NCBI RefSeq assembly: GCF_005491425.1
Contig: NZ_CP028083.1
Coordinates: 2,752,001 to 2,816,000, forward strand
Reading direction: 5' to 3'
Source of the DNA: Lysinibacillus sp. SGAir0095
GTDB taxonomy: Bacteria; Bacillota; Bacilli; Bacillales_A; Planococcaceae
Length of the DNA stretch: 64,000 bases
A model generated the notes under the pieces. That model did not search any database. It saw only the letters and a program-made list of their open reading frames with translations, and was not told the origin of the DNA. Shown piece after piece: positions 24,508 to 35,098 of this stretch; position 1 is the stretch's first letter; every line of letters starts with the position of its first letter. The translations under genes were made by a program, and so were the position numbers.

Positions 24508-26202
24508 TTATTTTGCTTGTAATTCAGCTAATTTTTGTTTTTCCTCATCTACGAGTGATCGTCTTAAAATTTTTCCAACAGCTGTCTTTGGCAATTCTTT
24601 ACGGAATTCATATTGTCGAGGAACTTTATAGGCTGCCAGGTTTTCACGACAGTATTTATTTAATTCTTCTTCCGTCACCTTTTTTCCTTCACGCAGCACA
24701 ATATAAGCTTTAACAGTTTCTCCACGATATGGATCAGGTATACCCGCTACCACACATTCTAAAATCGCTTCGTGCTCATAAAGCACTTCTTCCACTTCAC
24801 GTGGATAAATGTTGAAGCCACCAGCAATAATCATATCTTTTTTTCGATCGACTACATAGAAATAGCCTTTTTCATCCATATATCCTAAGTCACCTGTTAA
24901 GAACCATCCATTCACAAACGTCATTGCTGTATCTTCAGGTCGATTCCAGTAACCTTTCATCACTTGTGGACCTTTCACTGCAATTTCCCCTACCTCACCT
25001 GGAGGTAAAAGCTCTCCCTCAGCCGATTTAATTATGGCAGCATCTGTATCTGGCCAAGGTACTCCTATCGAACCCGATACTCGATTTTCCCAGATGAAGT
25101 TCGCATGAGTCACGGGAGATGTCTCTGTTAATCCATATCCCTCAACAAGTTTTCCACCCGTAACAGCTTCGAACTTTTGCTGTACATCTATAGGTAAAGG
25201 GGAAGAACCACTTAAACATGCTTTAATAGACGAGAGGTTGTAATTACCAATTTCCGGATGATTTAATAGCCCAATATACATTGTCGGTGCTCCCGGGAAA
25301 AGTGTAGGCTTTTGCTTTTCAATCGCTTTCAATACCTGTACTACATCAAATTTAGGTAGTAAGACCATTTTAAATCCTTGCATAACCGATAAAAGAAGTA
25401 CCGTTGTCATTCCATATACGTGGAAAAATGGCAATACACCTAAAATGATTTCTTCTCCCTCTTTGCATTGATACATCCAAGCATCACACATTTTCGTATT
25501 GGCAATTAAGTTTTTATGTGTCAGCATAACACCCTTTGGCGATCCCGTTGTACCTCCTGTATATTGCAGCAGTGCAATTTCCTCTTCAATATCCACCTCT
25601 TCTTGTTCTAATTGTGTCGGCTCGCTGATGCGCATAATTTCAGTAAATAGGTGTGTAACCCCCTTATGCTCAACCTTCACACTAAAGCCATATTGTTTTT
25701 TCTGAATAAATGGATAGACTAGATTTTTGGGGAATGGTAAATAATCCTTTATTCCCGTTATGATAACGTTTTCAATTTTTGTGTCCTTTAACACTTTGGT
25801 AATCCTTGGGTATAAGATATCCATTGCTAATATTACTTTTACCCCTGCATCAGCCATTTGGTACTGGAGTTCACGTTCCGTATATAGTGGATTTGTCTGA
25901 ACAACGATTCCACCAGCATATAAAGTACCATAGTATGCTATAACGGATTGCGGACAGTTGGGAAGCATTATTGCCACTCGATCCCCTTTTTCCACCCCTA
26001 AACGTCTTAAATAATTTGCAAACTTCAATGAAGATTCATAGAGCTCTTTGTACGTTACATCTCTCCCCATAAAATGTATCGCCACTTTTGTTGGGTAACT
26101 CTCGTATGCTTTGGTCAGAAAGCTTTGAACAGGAACATTTTCGTAAGTCATGCTGCGAGGTATTTCTTTCGGATATTGGGAAAGCCAAACCTTCTCAGTC
26201 AT
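24508..26202 (-). CDS. lcfA: Long-chain fatty acid-CoA ligase
   Basis: 564 residues from ATG 26202 (GGGGAGTTGTTA upstream). AMP-binding motif YTGGTTGSPKGVMLTH, GYGLTETSPVTH, the fatty acyl signature NGWFLTGDLGYMDEKGYFYV and the catalytic Lys region PKTAVGKILRR are present. It activates long-chain fatty acids at the membrane for beta-oxidation. Unlike the single B. subtilis lcfA-fadR operon, here fadR has its own strong promoter after lcfA. No FadR box was seen upstream of lcfA. Confidence 0.95.
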   Translation of the reverse strand: MTEKVWLSQYPKEIPRSMTYENVPVQSFLTKAYESYPTKVAIHFMGRDVTYKELYESSLKFANYLRRLGVEKGDRVAIMLPNCPQSVIAYYGTLYAGGIVVQTNPLYTERELQYQMADAGVKVILAMDILYPRITKVLKDTKIENVIITGIKDYLPFPKNLVYPFIQKKQYGFSVKVEHKGVTHLFTEIMRISEPTQLEQEEVDIEEEIALLQYTGGTTGSPKGVMLTHKNLIANTKMCDAWMYQCKEGEEIILGVLPFFHVYGMTTVLLLSVMQGFKMVLLPKFDVVQVLKAIEKQKPTLFPGAPTMYIGLLNHPEIGNYNLSSIKACLSGSSPLPIDVQQKFEAVTGGKLVEGYGLTETSPVTHANFIWENRVSGSIGVPWPDTDAAIIKSAEGELLPPGEVGEIAVKGPQVMKGYWNRPEDTAMTFVNGWFLTGDLGYMDEKGYFYVVDRKKDMIIAGGFNIYPREVEEVLYEHEAILECVVAGIPDPYRGETVKAYIVLREGKKVTEEELNKYCRENLAAYKVPRQYEFRKELPKTAVGKILRRSLVDEEKQKLAELQAK

Positions 26203-26534
26203 TAACAACTCCCCTTCGTTCAATGTTTTAAATATTCTTACAATTAATTATAATGGAAAAGGAAAGTTCTTTCAAACTATTTTTATAAAACTTTCAAATT
26301 TTAGCTAGAAAATACGACATATTTCTATCTTAAGTATGATTTAGTAGACAGAGATTTTCGACTTCAAATATTTTCTTAGTAAAGCTCCATTAAGAATAAG
26401 TTTAGTATAGGAGAGCTACCTACTCTGTAAACTCCGGAATATAAGCATTCAATTTAGCAAACCCTTTTTACAGTTGGCCGTTACATAAATACTAAGACAA
26501 ATCCTTCTCAGAGACTTTTAGTTGAACTAACACC
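26203..26534. other. Gap upstream of lcfA
   Basis: AT-rich, with no convincing gene. It should hold the lcfA promoter but no unambiguous -35/-10 pair or FadR box was recognised. Confidence 0.4.
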
Positions 26535-26540
26535 AAATAT

Positions 26541-26573
26541 AAAAGGCAAGTAGACTATCAATATCTACTTGCC
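26541..26573 (-). terminator. Terminator after the 26-residue peptide gene
   Basis: Perfect 10-bp stem GGCAAGTAGA (26545-26554) with TCTACTTGCC (26564-26573), then TTTTATATTT on the minus strand. Confidence 0.85.
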
Positions 26574-26585
26574 TCTCAAATCGTT

Positions 26586-26666
26586 TTATAGAGTTGTTAA
26601 ATAATATATACCGACTAAAATAAATAAAATACAGACTACAATTAAAACTTTTGCTAATTTTTCCAT
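26586..26666 (-). CDS. 26-residue membrane peptide
   Basis: A short frame encodes MEKLAKVLIVVCILFILVGI followed by YYLTTL. One membrane span covers most of the peptide. A GTAGGAGCAATGAG ribosome site precedes the ATG, the gene starts 11 nt after the DUF350 gene, and a strong terminator follows, so it is likely expressed with the DUF350 protein. Function unknown; the context suggests a partner of that membrane protein. Confidence 0.55.
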   Translation of the reverse strand: MEKLAKVLIVVCILFILVGIYYLTTL

Positions 26667-26676
26667 CTCATTGCTC

Positions 26677-27099
26677 CTACAATATACTTGCACCAATTAC
26701 AAAGGACAGGCCCAATGAAATTGTGAAAGAAATAAAGCCAACTGAACGATTCTCGTTTGCAATTTCTTCATCTACTTTGAAACGAGGTGTTAAAAACTCG
26801 AAAAGTAAGTAGGCAAAGATTAGTAAGGTGAATCCAAACAAACCCCACCCGATCATTTCGAGTAAAGTAGAATGACGTTCAATTGAATACCTAAAAATAT
26901 TACATATACCAAGAATCTTACCGCCTGTTGCAAGAGCAACGGCAACATTCCCTTTCTTTATTTCTTCCCAGTTTTTATACTTTGTAACCAGTTCGAATAT
27001 CACCATCGAAACGATTAAACAAAGAACTACTACACTAAAATAACCAGCTGTTTCGACTAAAGGATGTTGCCAAAACCTCGAATCTAGCACCAAAGTCAA
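26677..27099 (-). CDS. yshE: DUF350 membrane protein, YshE-like
   Basis: 140 residues with four predicted membrane spans (about 15-40, 50-72, 82-105 and 118-138) and the DUF350 features ATGGKILGICNIFRY and a paired repeat of two-span units. Located next to mutS2 as in B. subtilis yshE. Function unknown. It probably forms a small operon with the 26-residue peptide gene. Confidence 0.82.
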   Translation of the reverse strand: MTLVLDSRFWQHPLVETAGYFSVVVLCLIVSMVIFELVTKYKNWEEIKKGNVAVALATGGKILGICNIFRYSIERHSTLLEMIGWGLFGFTLLIFAYLLFEFLTPRFKVDEEIANENRSVGFISFTISLGLSFVIGASIL

Positions 27100-27141
27100 C
27101 TCCTTTTACTCATTTCGATTGTGAATAGCAAATTTCAATTT

Positions 27142-27171
27142 AATTTTACCCGAGTAGGCTCGGGTAAAATT
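27142..27171. terminator. Terminator between mutS2 and yshE
   Basis: Perfect 13-bp stem AATTTTACCCGAG (27142-27154) with CTCGGGTAAAATT (27159-27171), four-base loop, AT-rich flanks; it could work in both directions. Confidence 0.7.
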
Positions 27172-27219
27172 CATCATAAATTTGGCGATTACCAGGGATA
27201 TACACAGTAGCACAACTAA

Positions 27220-29586
27220 TTATTTTAACTCTACTACCGTTACCCCGAATCCACCTTCTCCGGCTTCACCATAACGATATGATTTCACACGCTTATGACC
27301 CTTCAAGAAGTTTTGGATCCCTTGTCTCAGTGCACCTGTCCCTTTACCATGAATGATTGATACACGGGGATAATTAGCTAAAAGTGCATCATCGATATAT
27401 TTCTCTGTTCTTAAAATGGCTTCTTCATAACGTTCACCGCGTAAATCTAATTCTAGTTTAACATGACCACTGCGATTTTTCACATTTGTCATGACAACTG
27501 TCTGCTTTTCTTTTTCAGGCTTTACATATTGTAAATCTGATTCTTCCAGTTTCATTTTCAGTATACCAATTTGAACTACCCATTCAGTTTCCGATACTTT
27601 TTCAACTAACGTTCCTTTTTGGCCATAACTCAATACCTTTACCTCGTCCCCAAGCTTTAAGTTTTGGGCACGCTCTCGAATTTGTGCTTGTTTTTTTAGT
27701 ACCTGATTCTCTTGTGGAGCAGCTGCATCGAGTTTTTTCTTCGCTTCAATCAGCTCATGCTCTTTTACAACTTTACTTGCATTCGCACGCATCTCGCGGA
27801 GTTCAGCAATTACTTTATCAGATTCCATTTTTGCTTCATCGATAATTTTGCGGGCTTTTTCTTTTGCTTTTTTTTCTAATGCTTCCTTCTTCTCATCATA
27901 AGTTCTTAGCCGCTCTTCTAATTGTTCATGCAATTGTTGAGCTTCTTCCAATAATGCATGGGCTTCATCTGCCTCGCGTTCGGAACGACGTCTACTTTCC
28001 TCTAATGAGGCAATCATTGATTCAACTTCATGGCGATTTGAGCCTGTAAAGCTACGGGCTTGTTGAATAATCGATTCTTTTAAACCAAGTCGTTTCGAAA
28101 TTTCAAATGCATTTGAACGTCCAGGCACACCTATTAATAATCGGTAGGTTGGACTCAATGTCTCGATATCAAATTCTACACTTGCATTGACAACACCTGG
28201 ACGATTGTAGCCATATGCCTTTAACTCAGGATAGTGAGTTGTCGCCATTACTCGTGCACCACGTCCAACTACTTCGTCCAGGATGGAAATGGCTAAAGCA
28301 GCCCCTTCTTGTGGGTCCGTCCCAGCTCCTAATTCATCAAATAACACAAGTGATCGAGCATCAAATTTCCCTAAGATATCAACAATATTGACCATATGAG
28401 AAGAGAATGTCGATAAAGATTGCTCGATGGATTGTTCATCTCCAATATCCGCAAATAACTGATCAAAGACTGCTAATTCTGAACCGTCCAATGCCGGTAC
28501 AGGTAATCCTGCCTGTGCCATTAAAGTACATAGGCCAACAGTTTTCAAAGTAACTGTTTTACCACCTGTATTTGGACCAGTAATGACGATTGCTGTAACA
28601 TCACGTCCAAATTCTATCGTATTTGGGACAGCTTCCTCAATAGAAATGAGAGGATGTCTAGCGCGAACTAAACGGATATAACCCTCTTGATTCATCTTAG
28701 GTTTAGTACATTTAAATGCTTGTCCAAATTTCCCTTTGGCTAGGATAACATCAATATCTCCCAGAATTTGAACAAGAACAAAAAGATCATGCGCCACTTC
28801 CTGCACCTTCGATGACAATTCTAATAAAATACGCTCAATTTCCGCTTTTTCCTTCACCTTTAGACGTTGTATCTCGTTATTTGCCTGTACAACTGATTCT
28901 GGTTCAATGAAAAGAGTTTGTCCTGAAGATGATTGATCATGAACAATCCCTCCGTAATGACTACGATACTCCTGTTTAACTGGTATAACAAAACGATCAT
29001 TACGTATTGTTACAATGGCATCTGAAAGCATTTTTGTAGCGTTAGATCCACGAGTCAAGCTTTCTAATTTTTGTCTTACTTTTGCTTCCTCTGCACGAAG
29101 AGATTGTCGAATCGATCGTAATGTAGTGCTGGCAGAGTCTAAAACTGCCCCATTGTCATCAATACAATCATTAATCTCATGCTGTAATGCAGTTAAGATT
29201 GGCATTTGCTCTTTTCTTTCAACAAAATGAGGAACTGTAATATCTTCTTCCTGCTCAATATCTTCAATAAAATTTCGAAGGATTCTGCTTGCACGGATGG
29301 TACTTGCAATTTCCATTAACTCCATCGGGCTCAGCATACCACCGATTTGTGCACGTTTAGCTTGAGGACGGACATCAAAGATACCGCCCATTGGTACATT
29401 GCCTTTAACTCGTAAAATCGAGAGCCCTTCATCCATCTCTTCTAACAGTTCAACTACTGTATCAAAATCCGTTTCGGGTATTAGTTGCTCTATTGTACTT
29501 TTTCCCAATGAGGATGTGCAAAAATTCGCAACTTGTTCCCGTACTTTATCATATTCTAATGTCCTTAATGCGCGTTCAGCGATCAC
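27220..29586 (-). CDS. mutS2: Endonuclease MutS2
   Basis: 788 residues. MutS ATPase domain with Walker [33 protein letters not shown] (Walker B) and [13 protein letters not shown]; then a long coiled coil and a C-terminal Smr nuclease domain ([35 protein letters not shown]). It lacks the MutS mismatch-reading domain, as is normal. Recent work on the family points to ribosome-collision rescue and recombination control. Large operon-like block with polX. Confidence 0.96.
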   Translation of the reverse strand: MIAERALRTLEYDKVREQVANFCTSSLGKSTIEQLIPETDFDTVVELLEEMDEGLSILRVKGNVPMGGIFDVRPQAKRAQIGGMLSPMELMEIASTIRASRILRNFIEDIEQEEDITVPHFVERKEQMPILTALQHEINDCIDDNGAVLDSASTTLRSIRQSLRAEEAKVRQKLESLTRGSNATKMLSDAIVTIRNDRFVIPVKQEYRSHYGGIVHDQSSSGQTLFIEPESVVQANNEIQRLKVKEKAEIERILLELSSKVQEVAHDLFVLVQILGDIDVILAKGKFGQAFKCTKPKMNQEGYIRLVRARHPLISIEEAVPNTIEFGRDVTAIVITGPNTGGKTVTLKTVGLCTLMAQAGLPVPALDGSELAVFDQLFADIGDEQSIEQSLSTFSSHMVNIVDILGKFDARSLVLFDELGAGTDPQEGAALAISILDEVVGRGARVMATTHYPELKAYGYNRPGVVNASVEFDIETLSPTYRLLIGVPGRSNAFEISKRLGLKESIIQQARSFTGSNRHEVESMIASLEESRRRSEREADEAHALLEEAQQLHEQLEERLRTYDEKKEALEKKAKEKARKIIDEAKMESDKVIAELREMRANASKVVKEHELIEAKKKLDAAAPQENQVLKKQAQIRERAQNLKLGDEVKVLSYGQKGTLVEKVSETEWVVQIGILKMKLEESDLQYVKPEKEKQTVVMTNVKNRSGHVKLELDLRGERYEEAILRTEKYIDDALLANYPRVSIIHGKGTGALRQGIQNFLKGHKRVKSYRYGEAGEGGFGVTVVELK

Positions 29587-29708
29587 TTCTGAACACCTCC
29601 TGGCTATTCAATTGGTTCAATTACATGTTTCATTAAAAAGCTTGACTAACCTTAAAGCTTTTAATGTTTAGTCATAGTTGCACTAATGCTTGGATGATAT
29701 ATACTTTG

Positions 29709-31412
29709 TTAACCGCGAATAAAAGATTCAAATTGCTTTAATGACCATGTATTGACAATTAGTTCTTTTCTCAGCCACGCTTTTTGAGCATACTTTGTCC
29801 CAATTTCCATTACATTTAGCTGTTCAATCGCATGGGCATCCGTGTTAATGGCAATTGGAACATTTAGCTCCATGGCCATTATTAAGTGTTCGATACGTAA
29901 GTCTAATCGGTACGGGCTTGCATTTAGTTCAAGAATTTTGCCATATTCTGCAGCCCATTTTATCAATTGTGGTATATCTGGATTATAACCTTCACGCTGG
30001 CCAATAATTCGACCTGTTGGATGCGCAATCATATGAACATATGGATTTTGAATTGCTGTATAAAGTCTTTCCATAATTGTTTCCTGTGATTGGGAGAAAC
30101 TCGAATGGATTGATGCAATAACAAAATCCAGTTCTTTTAGAACATCCTCCTCAAAATCTAATGAACCATCCGGTAAAATATCCATTTCAGTTCCAGCAAA
30201 TAGGCGGAAATTTGGATGTGCTTCATTAAAATCAATTATTTCTAGACGTTGTTTTTCTAATCTTTCTGGTGTAAGGCCATTTGCAACCTTTAGATATTGT
30301 GAATGGTCTGTGATAACACCATGTGTATAGCCACGTTCAATTAACGCTTCACCCATTTCCTTTACTGTATGGGCACCATCAGACCATGTAGTATGCATAT
30401 GCAAATCTGAAACAATTTGCTCAAGAGTAACTAGTCCATCCAGTTCATCTAAACGCTCTAACTCTTTCCCTGATTCACGAACTGTCGGCGGGATAAATGG
30501 CAGGTCGAAATGGTCAAAGAAAGCTTCCTCAGAGTCAAAGGTCATCATGGAGCCATCTGGTTGTTCTACTCCATATTCACTTATTTTCTTCCCTTGCTCC
30601 TTGGCCAATTGTCGCATGCGGACATTGTGATCCTTTGAACCAGTAAAATGATGAAGGGCTGTTGCGTATTCATTTAGCTTAACTAGTCGGAAATCTACAC
30701 TTACAGGATCTTCAGCATCTAATATTACAGACACTTTTGTATCTCCGGCTGCCACAATTTCTTTTACATGGAGACTTTTGAGCAATCGCTCTTTTACCAC
30801 CTCAGGCTGTTTAGTAGCAACGATAAAATCAACATCCTTGCTCATTTCACTAACCCTGCGGAAACTTCCTGCCACGGAAAACTTTTGAATTTCATCAATT
30901 GAATACAATAATTCATTGATCTCCGTGACGATTTCTTGAAGATACCATATTGGTAATCTCTCGCTTCGTTCTCCAAAGTGCTCGAGTTCTTTTAGTATTT
31001 TTTCTTCTGATTTTGGTCCAAAGCCAGCTAATTTTTGAATTTTTTTTGTTTCACACGCTTCTTTTAAGCTTTCCACACTATCAACACCTAGCTCACTATA
31101 AAGTTTTGCTAATTTCTTACCGCCTAAACCCGGTAGTTTTAATAGTGGAATTAAACCTTTAGGCACTGCTTCCTCAAGTTCTTTCAGTTGAGATGAAGCA
31201 CCCGTTTCAATTAGCTCATGAATAACGGTTGCTGTACCTTTTCCAATTCCTTTTAGTTTTGTGATATCTTCTATTTCATTTAAACTACGTTCATCTAATT
31301 CAAGGGCATTGGCTGCCTTACGAAATGCAGAAACTTTAAAAGGATTTTCACCTTGAAGTTCCAATAATAAGGCAATTTTCTCAAGAGTTTTAATGACTAT
31401 TTTTTTATTCAT
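29709..31412 (-). CDS. polX: PolX-family DNA polymerase/3'-5' exonuclease
   Basis: 567 residues. N-terminal helix-hairpin-helix lyase-like region (about 1-140; KLKGIGKGTATVIHEL, LPGLGGKKLAKLY), nucleotidyl-transferase palm with GSFRRVSEMSKDVDFIVA (catalytic Asp pair) and a C-terminal PHP phosphoesterase domain (SDLHMHTTWSDGAHT, GVITDHSQ, MIAHPTGR, NTDAHA). Bacterial PolX works in base-excision repair. CTAGGAGG precedes the ATG. Confidence 0.95.
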   Translation of the reverse strand: MNKKIVIKTLEKIALLLELQGENPFKVSAFRKAANALELDERSLNEIEDITKLKGIGKGTATVIHELIETGASSQLKELEEAVPKGLIPLLKLPGLGGKKLAKLYSELGVDSVESLKEACETKKIQKLAGFGPKSEEKILKELEHFGERSERLPIWYLQEIVTEINELLYSIDEIQKFSVAGSFRRVSEMSKDVDFIVATKQPEVVKERLLKSLHVKEIVAAGDTKVSVILDAEDPVSVDFRLVKLNEYATALHHFTGSKDHNVRMRQLAKEQGKKISEYGVEQPDGSMMTFDSEEAFFDHFDLPFIPPTVRESGKELERLDELDGLVTLEQIVSDLHMHTTWSDGAHTVKEMGEALIERGYTHGVITDHSQYLKVANGLTPERLEKQRLEIIDFNEAHPNFRLFAGTEMDILPDGSLDFEEDVLKELDFVIASIHSSFSQSQETIMERLYTAIQNPYVHMIAHPTGRIIGQREGYNPDIPQLIKWAAEYGKILELNASPYRLDLRIEHLIMAMELNVPIAINTDAHAIEQLNVMEIGTKYAQKAWLRKELIVNTWSLKQFESFIRG

Positions 31413-31550
31413 GATTTACCTCCTAGTAAAAATCCTTGATTGATCAATACTTTCCTTTGTTCGTGGAAAAAGGAAATGCCCCAAACAGTCGCTTTGGGAC
31501 ATTTCCTTAAAAATCGATTATCTACGACTAACGATAATCCAGCACTTATT

Positions 31551-32090
31551 TTAATCTTTAGGGATATACCACCAATCTTGAACCATGCTTGTGAAAACTG
31601 GGGTGTGCTCTAACATCAGTTTTGCAATGATGGAACCATCCAAGAGATTTTGCAGAGATCCTATTGGAAGCAATGCTAACACATACATGCCGATAAACAC
31701 TATCAAATAGAATTCAACAAAACATAGAACAGCACCCAGCAAACGGTTTACTGAATTTAAAATTGGTAAGTAGGTTAAAAAATCAAAGATGGAACCGAGA
31801 ATTTGTAATGCAATTTTTACTCCAAAGAAAATTACAGCAAAGGCGATGATTCGGTAAAATGTTTGGTCTACATTCAACTGATCAAGAACAAGCATCATTG
31901 ATGAATCGTCTGTAACTCCTGGATACGGAATCCATAAAACAAACTTTTCTGCTAGCGGTTTATAATAGATATACGCTACAATAAGTGCAACAAAAAAGCT
32001 AAGAAGGTGGATGGCCTGAACAATAAAGCCACGTTTAAGTCCTACTAGTATACTAGCAGCAAATATAATAAGTAATATAATATCAAGCAT
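31551..32090 (-). CDS. yshB: CvpA family membrane protein
   Basis: 179 residues, four predicted membrane spans. LDIILLIIFAASILVGLKRGFI, IIAFAVIFFGVKIALQILGS and LNSVNRLLGAVLCFVEFYLI match the CvpA/YshB family. Members are linked to colicin V production and membrane stress elsewhere; function here unknown. Starts 6 nt after zapA, so co-transcribed. Confidence 0.88.
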   Translation of the reverse strand: MLDIILLIIFAASILVGLKRGFIVQAIHLLSFFVALIVAYIYYKPLAEKFVLWIPYPGVTDDSSMMLVLDQLNVDQTFYRIIAFAVIFFGVKIALQILGSIFDFLTYLPILNSVNRLLGAVLCFVEFYLIVFIGMYVLALLPIGSLQNLLDGSIIAKLMLEHTPVFTSMVQDWWYIPKD

Positions 32091-32095
32091 TCAAT

Positions 32096-32356
32096 TCAAC
32101 CCTTTAATTTTTTCAATTCTTCTTCAAGCTGTTCAACTTGTTCTTTTAATTTTAGTAATTCATGTACGGTATTGACAGCTGTTAATACGGCAAGCTTGGA
32201 ACTATCTAATGAAGGATTATGTACACGTATTTCTCTCATTTTGTCATCAACTATAGATGCAACTAATCGCATATGGCCCGTAGACTCAGTACCAACCATT
32301 TTATAGGAATGGCCATAAATTTCTACGGATATTCGATTTTTTTCTTGGTCAGCCAT
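32096..32356 (-). CDS. zapA: Cell division protein ZapA
   Basis: 86 residues: an N-terminal ZapA globular domain ([32 protein letters not shown]) and a C-terminal coiled coil ([20 protein letters not shown]). It bundles FtsZ filaments at midcell. Upstream of cvpA and divergent from rnhC, as in B. subtilis. Confidence 0.94.
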   Translation of the reverse strand: MADQEKNRISVEIYGHSYKMVGTESTGHMRLVASIVDDKMREIRVHNPSLDSSKLAVLTAVNTVHELLKLKEQVEQLEEELKKLKG

Positions 32357-32535
32357 GCAATACCTCCTAAAACTTTAGCAAAAAACATTGTAATCCTGAT
32401 TATCAAATCATGAGAATTATTCATAGATTTGTTTATTTTTTCTTCATTAGAATATATTAATAAAATTTATAATACATATCATACCATGAAATTGTTTTTG
32501 ATGTGAACCTTAGATGGAAGAAAGGAACGAACTAA

Positions 32536-33492
32536 ATGTCAAATATTGTGTTACAGCTTTCAATGGAAGAACAAAATAAAGTGAGATCCTATTATGCTTC
32601 TTCGACTATACAACGCAATGCACCCGGAGTAATTTTTGCAGCAAAACTTCCGGATACAGCTATTACCCTCTACAAATCCGGAAAGGTAATGTTCCAAGGA
32701 AGTGGAGCCACAAGAGAAGCAAGCCGTTGGGGTGAAGTCAAATCCCCTTCTACTCAATCAACAATTACTACAAATTCAAATAAAACGGTTAAAACAAAGG
32801 GCGATATACTTCCTGAAAATTTCGCAACGATGTCAGTGCTAGGGTCAGATGAAACTGGTACTGGTGATTATTTCGGACCAGTTACTGTTGCAGCTGTCTA
32901 TGTACCAAAAGAAAAAATAGACCTTATTTATGAGCTTGGTGTTAAGGATTCAAAAATGTTGAATGACCAGATCATGCTCAAAATTGCTCCTGACATTATG
33001 GCTGTTTGCCCTTACAGTATTTTGACATTACGAAATGATAGATATAATGCCATCCAAGCCAAAGGATATTCACAAGGGAAGATAAAGGCGATGCTTCATA
33101 ACCAAGCTCTAAAACATGTCTTGACTAAAATAGAGCCGGAAAAACCTGAGTATATTTTAATCGACCAATTCGCAGAAAGAAACATCTATTATAATCATAT
33201 AAAAAGTGAAAAAGAAATTGTTCGTGAGAATGTCTTATTTTCAACAAAAGCCGAGCAGCTTCATGTGTCCGTAGCCGCTGCATCTATTTTAGCTCGTTAC
33301 GCTTTCTTAAAAGAAATGGACAGATTGTCAAAATCAGTAGGAATGAATCTGCAAAAAGGTGCAAGTGGAAAAGTAGATGATATGGCAGCACGGATATGGA
33401 TAAAACATGGCGAGGAGACTTTGAAATCCATCTCAAAGTGGCATTTTGCTAATACGGAAAAGGCTAGAAGGCTAGTAAATAAAAAGAAATAG
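32536..33492 (+). CDS. rnhC: Ribonuclease HIII
   Basis: 318 residues. N-terminal TBP-like substrate-binding domain (about 1-90) and catalytic domain with GSDETGTGDYFGPV (first Asp/Glu pair), DSKML, ILIDQF and SVAAASILARYAF. It removes RNA from RNA-DNA hybrids. GAAAGGAACG precedes the ATG; divergent from zapA. Confidence 0.96.
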   Translation: MSNIVLQLSMEEQNKVRSYYASSTIQRNAPGVIFAAKLPDTAITLYKSGKVMFQGSGATREASRWGEVKSPSTQSTITTNSNKTVKTKGDILPENFATMSVLGSDETGTGDYFGPVTVAAVYVPKEKIDLIYELGVKDSKMLNDQIMLKIAPDIMAVCPYSILTLRNDRYNAIQAKGYSQGKIKAMLHNQALKHVLTKIEPEKPEYILIDQFAERNIYYNHIKSEKEIVRENVLFSTKAEQLHVSVAAASILARYAFLKEMDRLSKSVGMNLQKGASGKVDDMAARIWIKHGEETLKSISKWHFANTEKARRLVNKKK

Positions 33493-33501
33493 TCCCTAGT
33501 A

Positions 33502-33535
33502 GAGAAACGCTTCAAATAATAGCGTTTCTCCTATT
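33502..33535. terminator. Convergent terminator of rnhC and the symporter gene
   Basis: Perfect stem GAGAAACGC (33502-33510) with GCGTTTCTC (33522-33530), followed by a T-rich tract. Confidence 0.85.
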
Positions 33536-33540
33536 TATTT

Positions 33541-34974
33541 TCATGCACTTTCAAATTCTGGCGTTCTATTTAAATCTGTTTTATTTGGAAGAATGAACGA
33601 AACAATAACCGTTAAGACTGTTGAAATTAGCACTCCCCAAAGGATTCCAAATAACACAGACGCAATAGCTCCCGAAAGTAAACCGATTCTACCTCCCCAA
33701 ACCGATACACGACTATTTTGTGTTCCCATTTCAAATTTTTCGTGTTTCCGTTTCTTCCATAAAAGTCCAACAATCAGTACCGGTACAACCCCACCACCAG
33801 TTAGTGTATAGGCAAAGGAGAACAAGCTAATGATGGATTCAGAATAGTTCGCTGCTAATGTTGAAAATATCCCCACTAAAACAACCAACCATTTCGATAG
33901 AACAATTAACTTCGCATCCTTCATTTCCTTTGAAAAGGGGATGATCAGGTCATTTACAATAACAATGGCTGCAGAATGCAACAAGGAGGACGCACTTGAA
34001 ATGGCGGCTAAGAAGATTAATATAAAGAAAACAAGGGCCGCAGTTTGGGTCATTTCATTTAAGATTAACCAGGGAACTGCATTAGCAGAATCTACATTAG
34101 GATTCAATGCTTTTACAATCATTCCTGAAACGGAGGCTAAAATGGTAAATAAAATTGCAGCAATCCCGCTGTACAACATAGCTCGACTAGCTGCTTTGGG
34201 ATTGTTTGCCGCAAAACATCGTTGCCAATACATTTGAGCAGCTAATACCCCAAAACACCCCGTTACAAAGAGTGTGACAACTTCCCAAGGAGAAATGCTA
34301 ATTTGTGTCAGGTGACTAGCATTAACCTCAGCTAACATTGTTTTTAACGTTGAATAGCTAAAATCGATTTTTGCGTAAACTTTGATATAAAACCAAATCG
34401 CTATACCCAACAATAAAACTCCTTGTATAAAATCAGTCCAAACAACGGACAACATTCCGCCTACCGTTGTATAGATAATAAAAACAGTGGAGAAGAAAAA
34501 GATTAATGGCAGAGGATCTGCGCCTGTGAATACGGAGAAAAGCTGACCCATACCTTTTGCTTGCCCCCCAATCCAGGCAATCATGATGGCTGAAGTTAAG
34601 ATTCCTACAATAGCTCTTGATACTTTATCCCTTAAGATTAAATCATTTAATAATTCTGCAATACTTTTATAAGTAAACCTAGCAGCAAACCCTGCAAATA
34701 ATAAGGCAAAGAGTATTTTTGCGCCTTGCTCTCCGATAATAAACGGTATATTGGCTATGCCAATTTCAAACCCATTTGAAGAGTGACCGATAAAGTTTCC
34801 TACACCCATAATAGTCGCAAGATCAGTAAATAAAAGTAAGAAAAATGGCAATGTTCCTCCAGCAATTGCAAATTGAAGAAAGCTTTCTTTTGACTTCTTT
34901 CTAAATCTCAAAGACATTCCAATAAAAAATAAACTTAAAACAACAGTCACAATCCAGGTCCAGGTTGCGAGCAT
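33541..34974 (-). CDS. Sodium:solute symporter family transporter
   Basis: 477 residues from ATG 34974 (GGGGGGAAATTA upstream). About 13 membrane spans in the SSS pattern: an N-terminal FAIAGGTLPFFLLLFTDLAT, GVGNFIGHSSNGFEIG, IAWIGGQAKGMGQLF, YTTVGGMLSVVWTDFIQG and LAAISSASSLLHSAA. The GG-M-S-VVWTDFIQ block is the classic signature. Substrate cannot be told from sequence. The longer upstream frame runs into the terminator of the next gene, supporting this start. Confidence 0.9.
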   Translation of the reverse strand: MLATWTWIVTVVLSLFFIGMSLRFRKKSKESFLQFAIAGGTLPFFLLLFTDLATIMGVGNFIGHSSNGFEIGIANIPFIIGEQGAKILFALLFAGFAARFTYKSIAELLNDLILRDKVSRAIVGILTSAIMIAWIGGQAKGMGQLFSVFTGADPLPLIFFFSTVFIIYTTVGGMLSVVWTDFIQGVLLLGIAIWFYIKVYAKIDFSYSTLKTMLAEVNASHLTQISISPWEVVTLFVTGCFGVLAAQMYWQRCFAANNPKAASRAMLYSGIAAILFTILASVSGMIVKALNPNVDSANAVPWLILNEMTQTAALVFFILIFLAAISSASSLLHSAAIVIVNDLIIPFSKEMKDAKLIVLSKWLVVLVGIFSTLAANYSESIISLFSFAYTLTGGGVVPVLIVGLLWKKRKHEKFEMGTQNSRVSVWGGRIGLLSGAIASVLFGILWGVLISTVLTVIVSFILPNKTDLNRTPEFESA

Positions 34975-35035
34975 TAATTTCCCCCCTTGTAAAGTAGTTA
35001 ATTTATCCCTATGCTCTCTACCCTTCATATAGAAA

Positions 35036-35082
35036 TTAAAAACCATACAATCTGCCTGTTAATACAAGGCCTTGTATGGTTT
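35036..35082 (-). terminator. Terminator after the isochorismatase-like gene
   Basis: AAACCATACAA (35040-35050) pairs with TTGTATGGTTT (35072-35082), T-rich on the minus strand. Confidence 0.75.
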
Positions 35083-35098
35083 TACCTTATCTAATATA

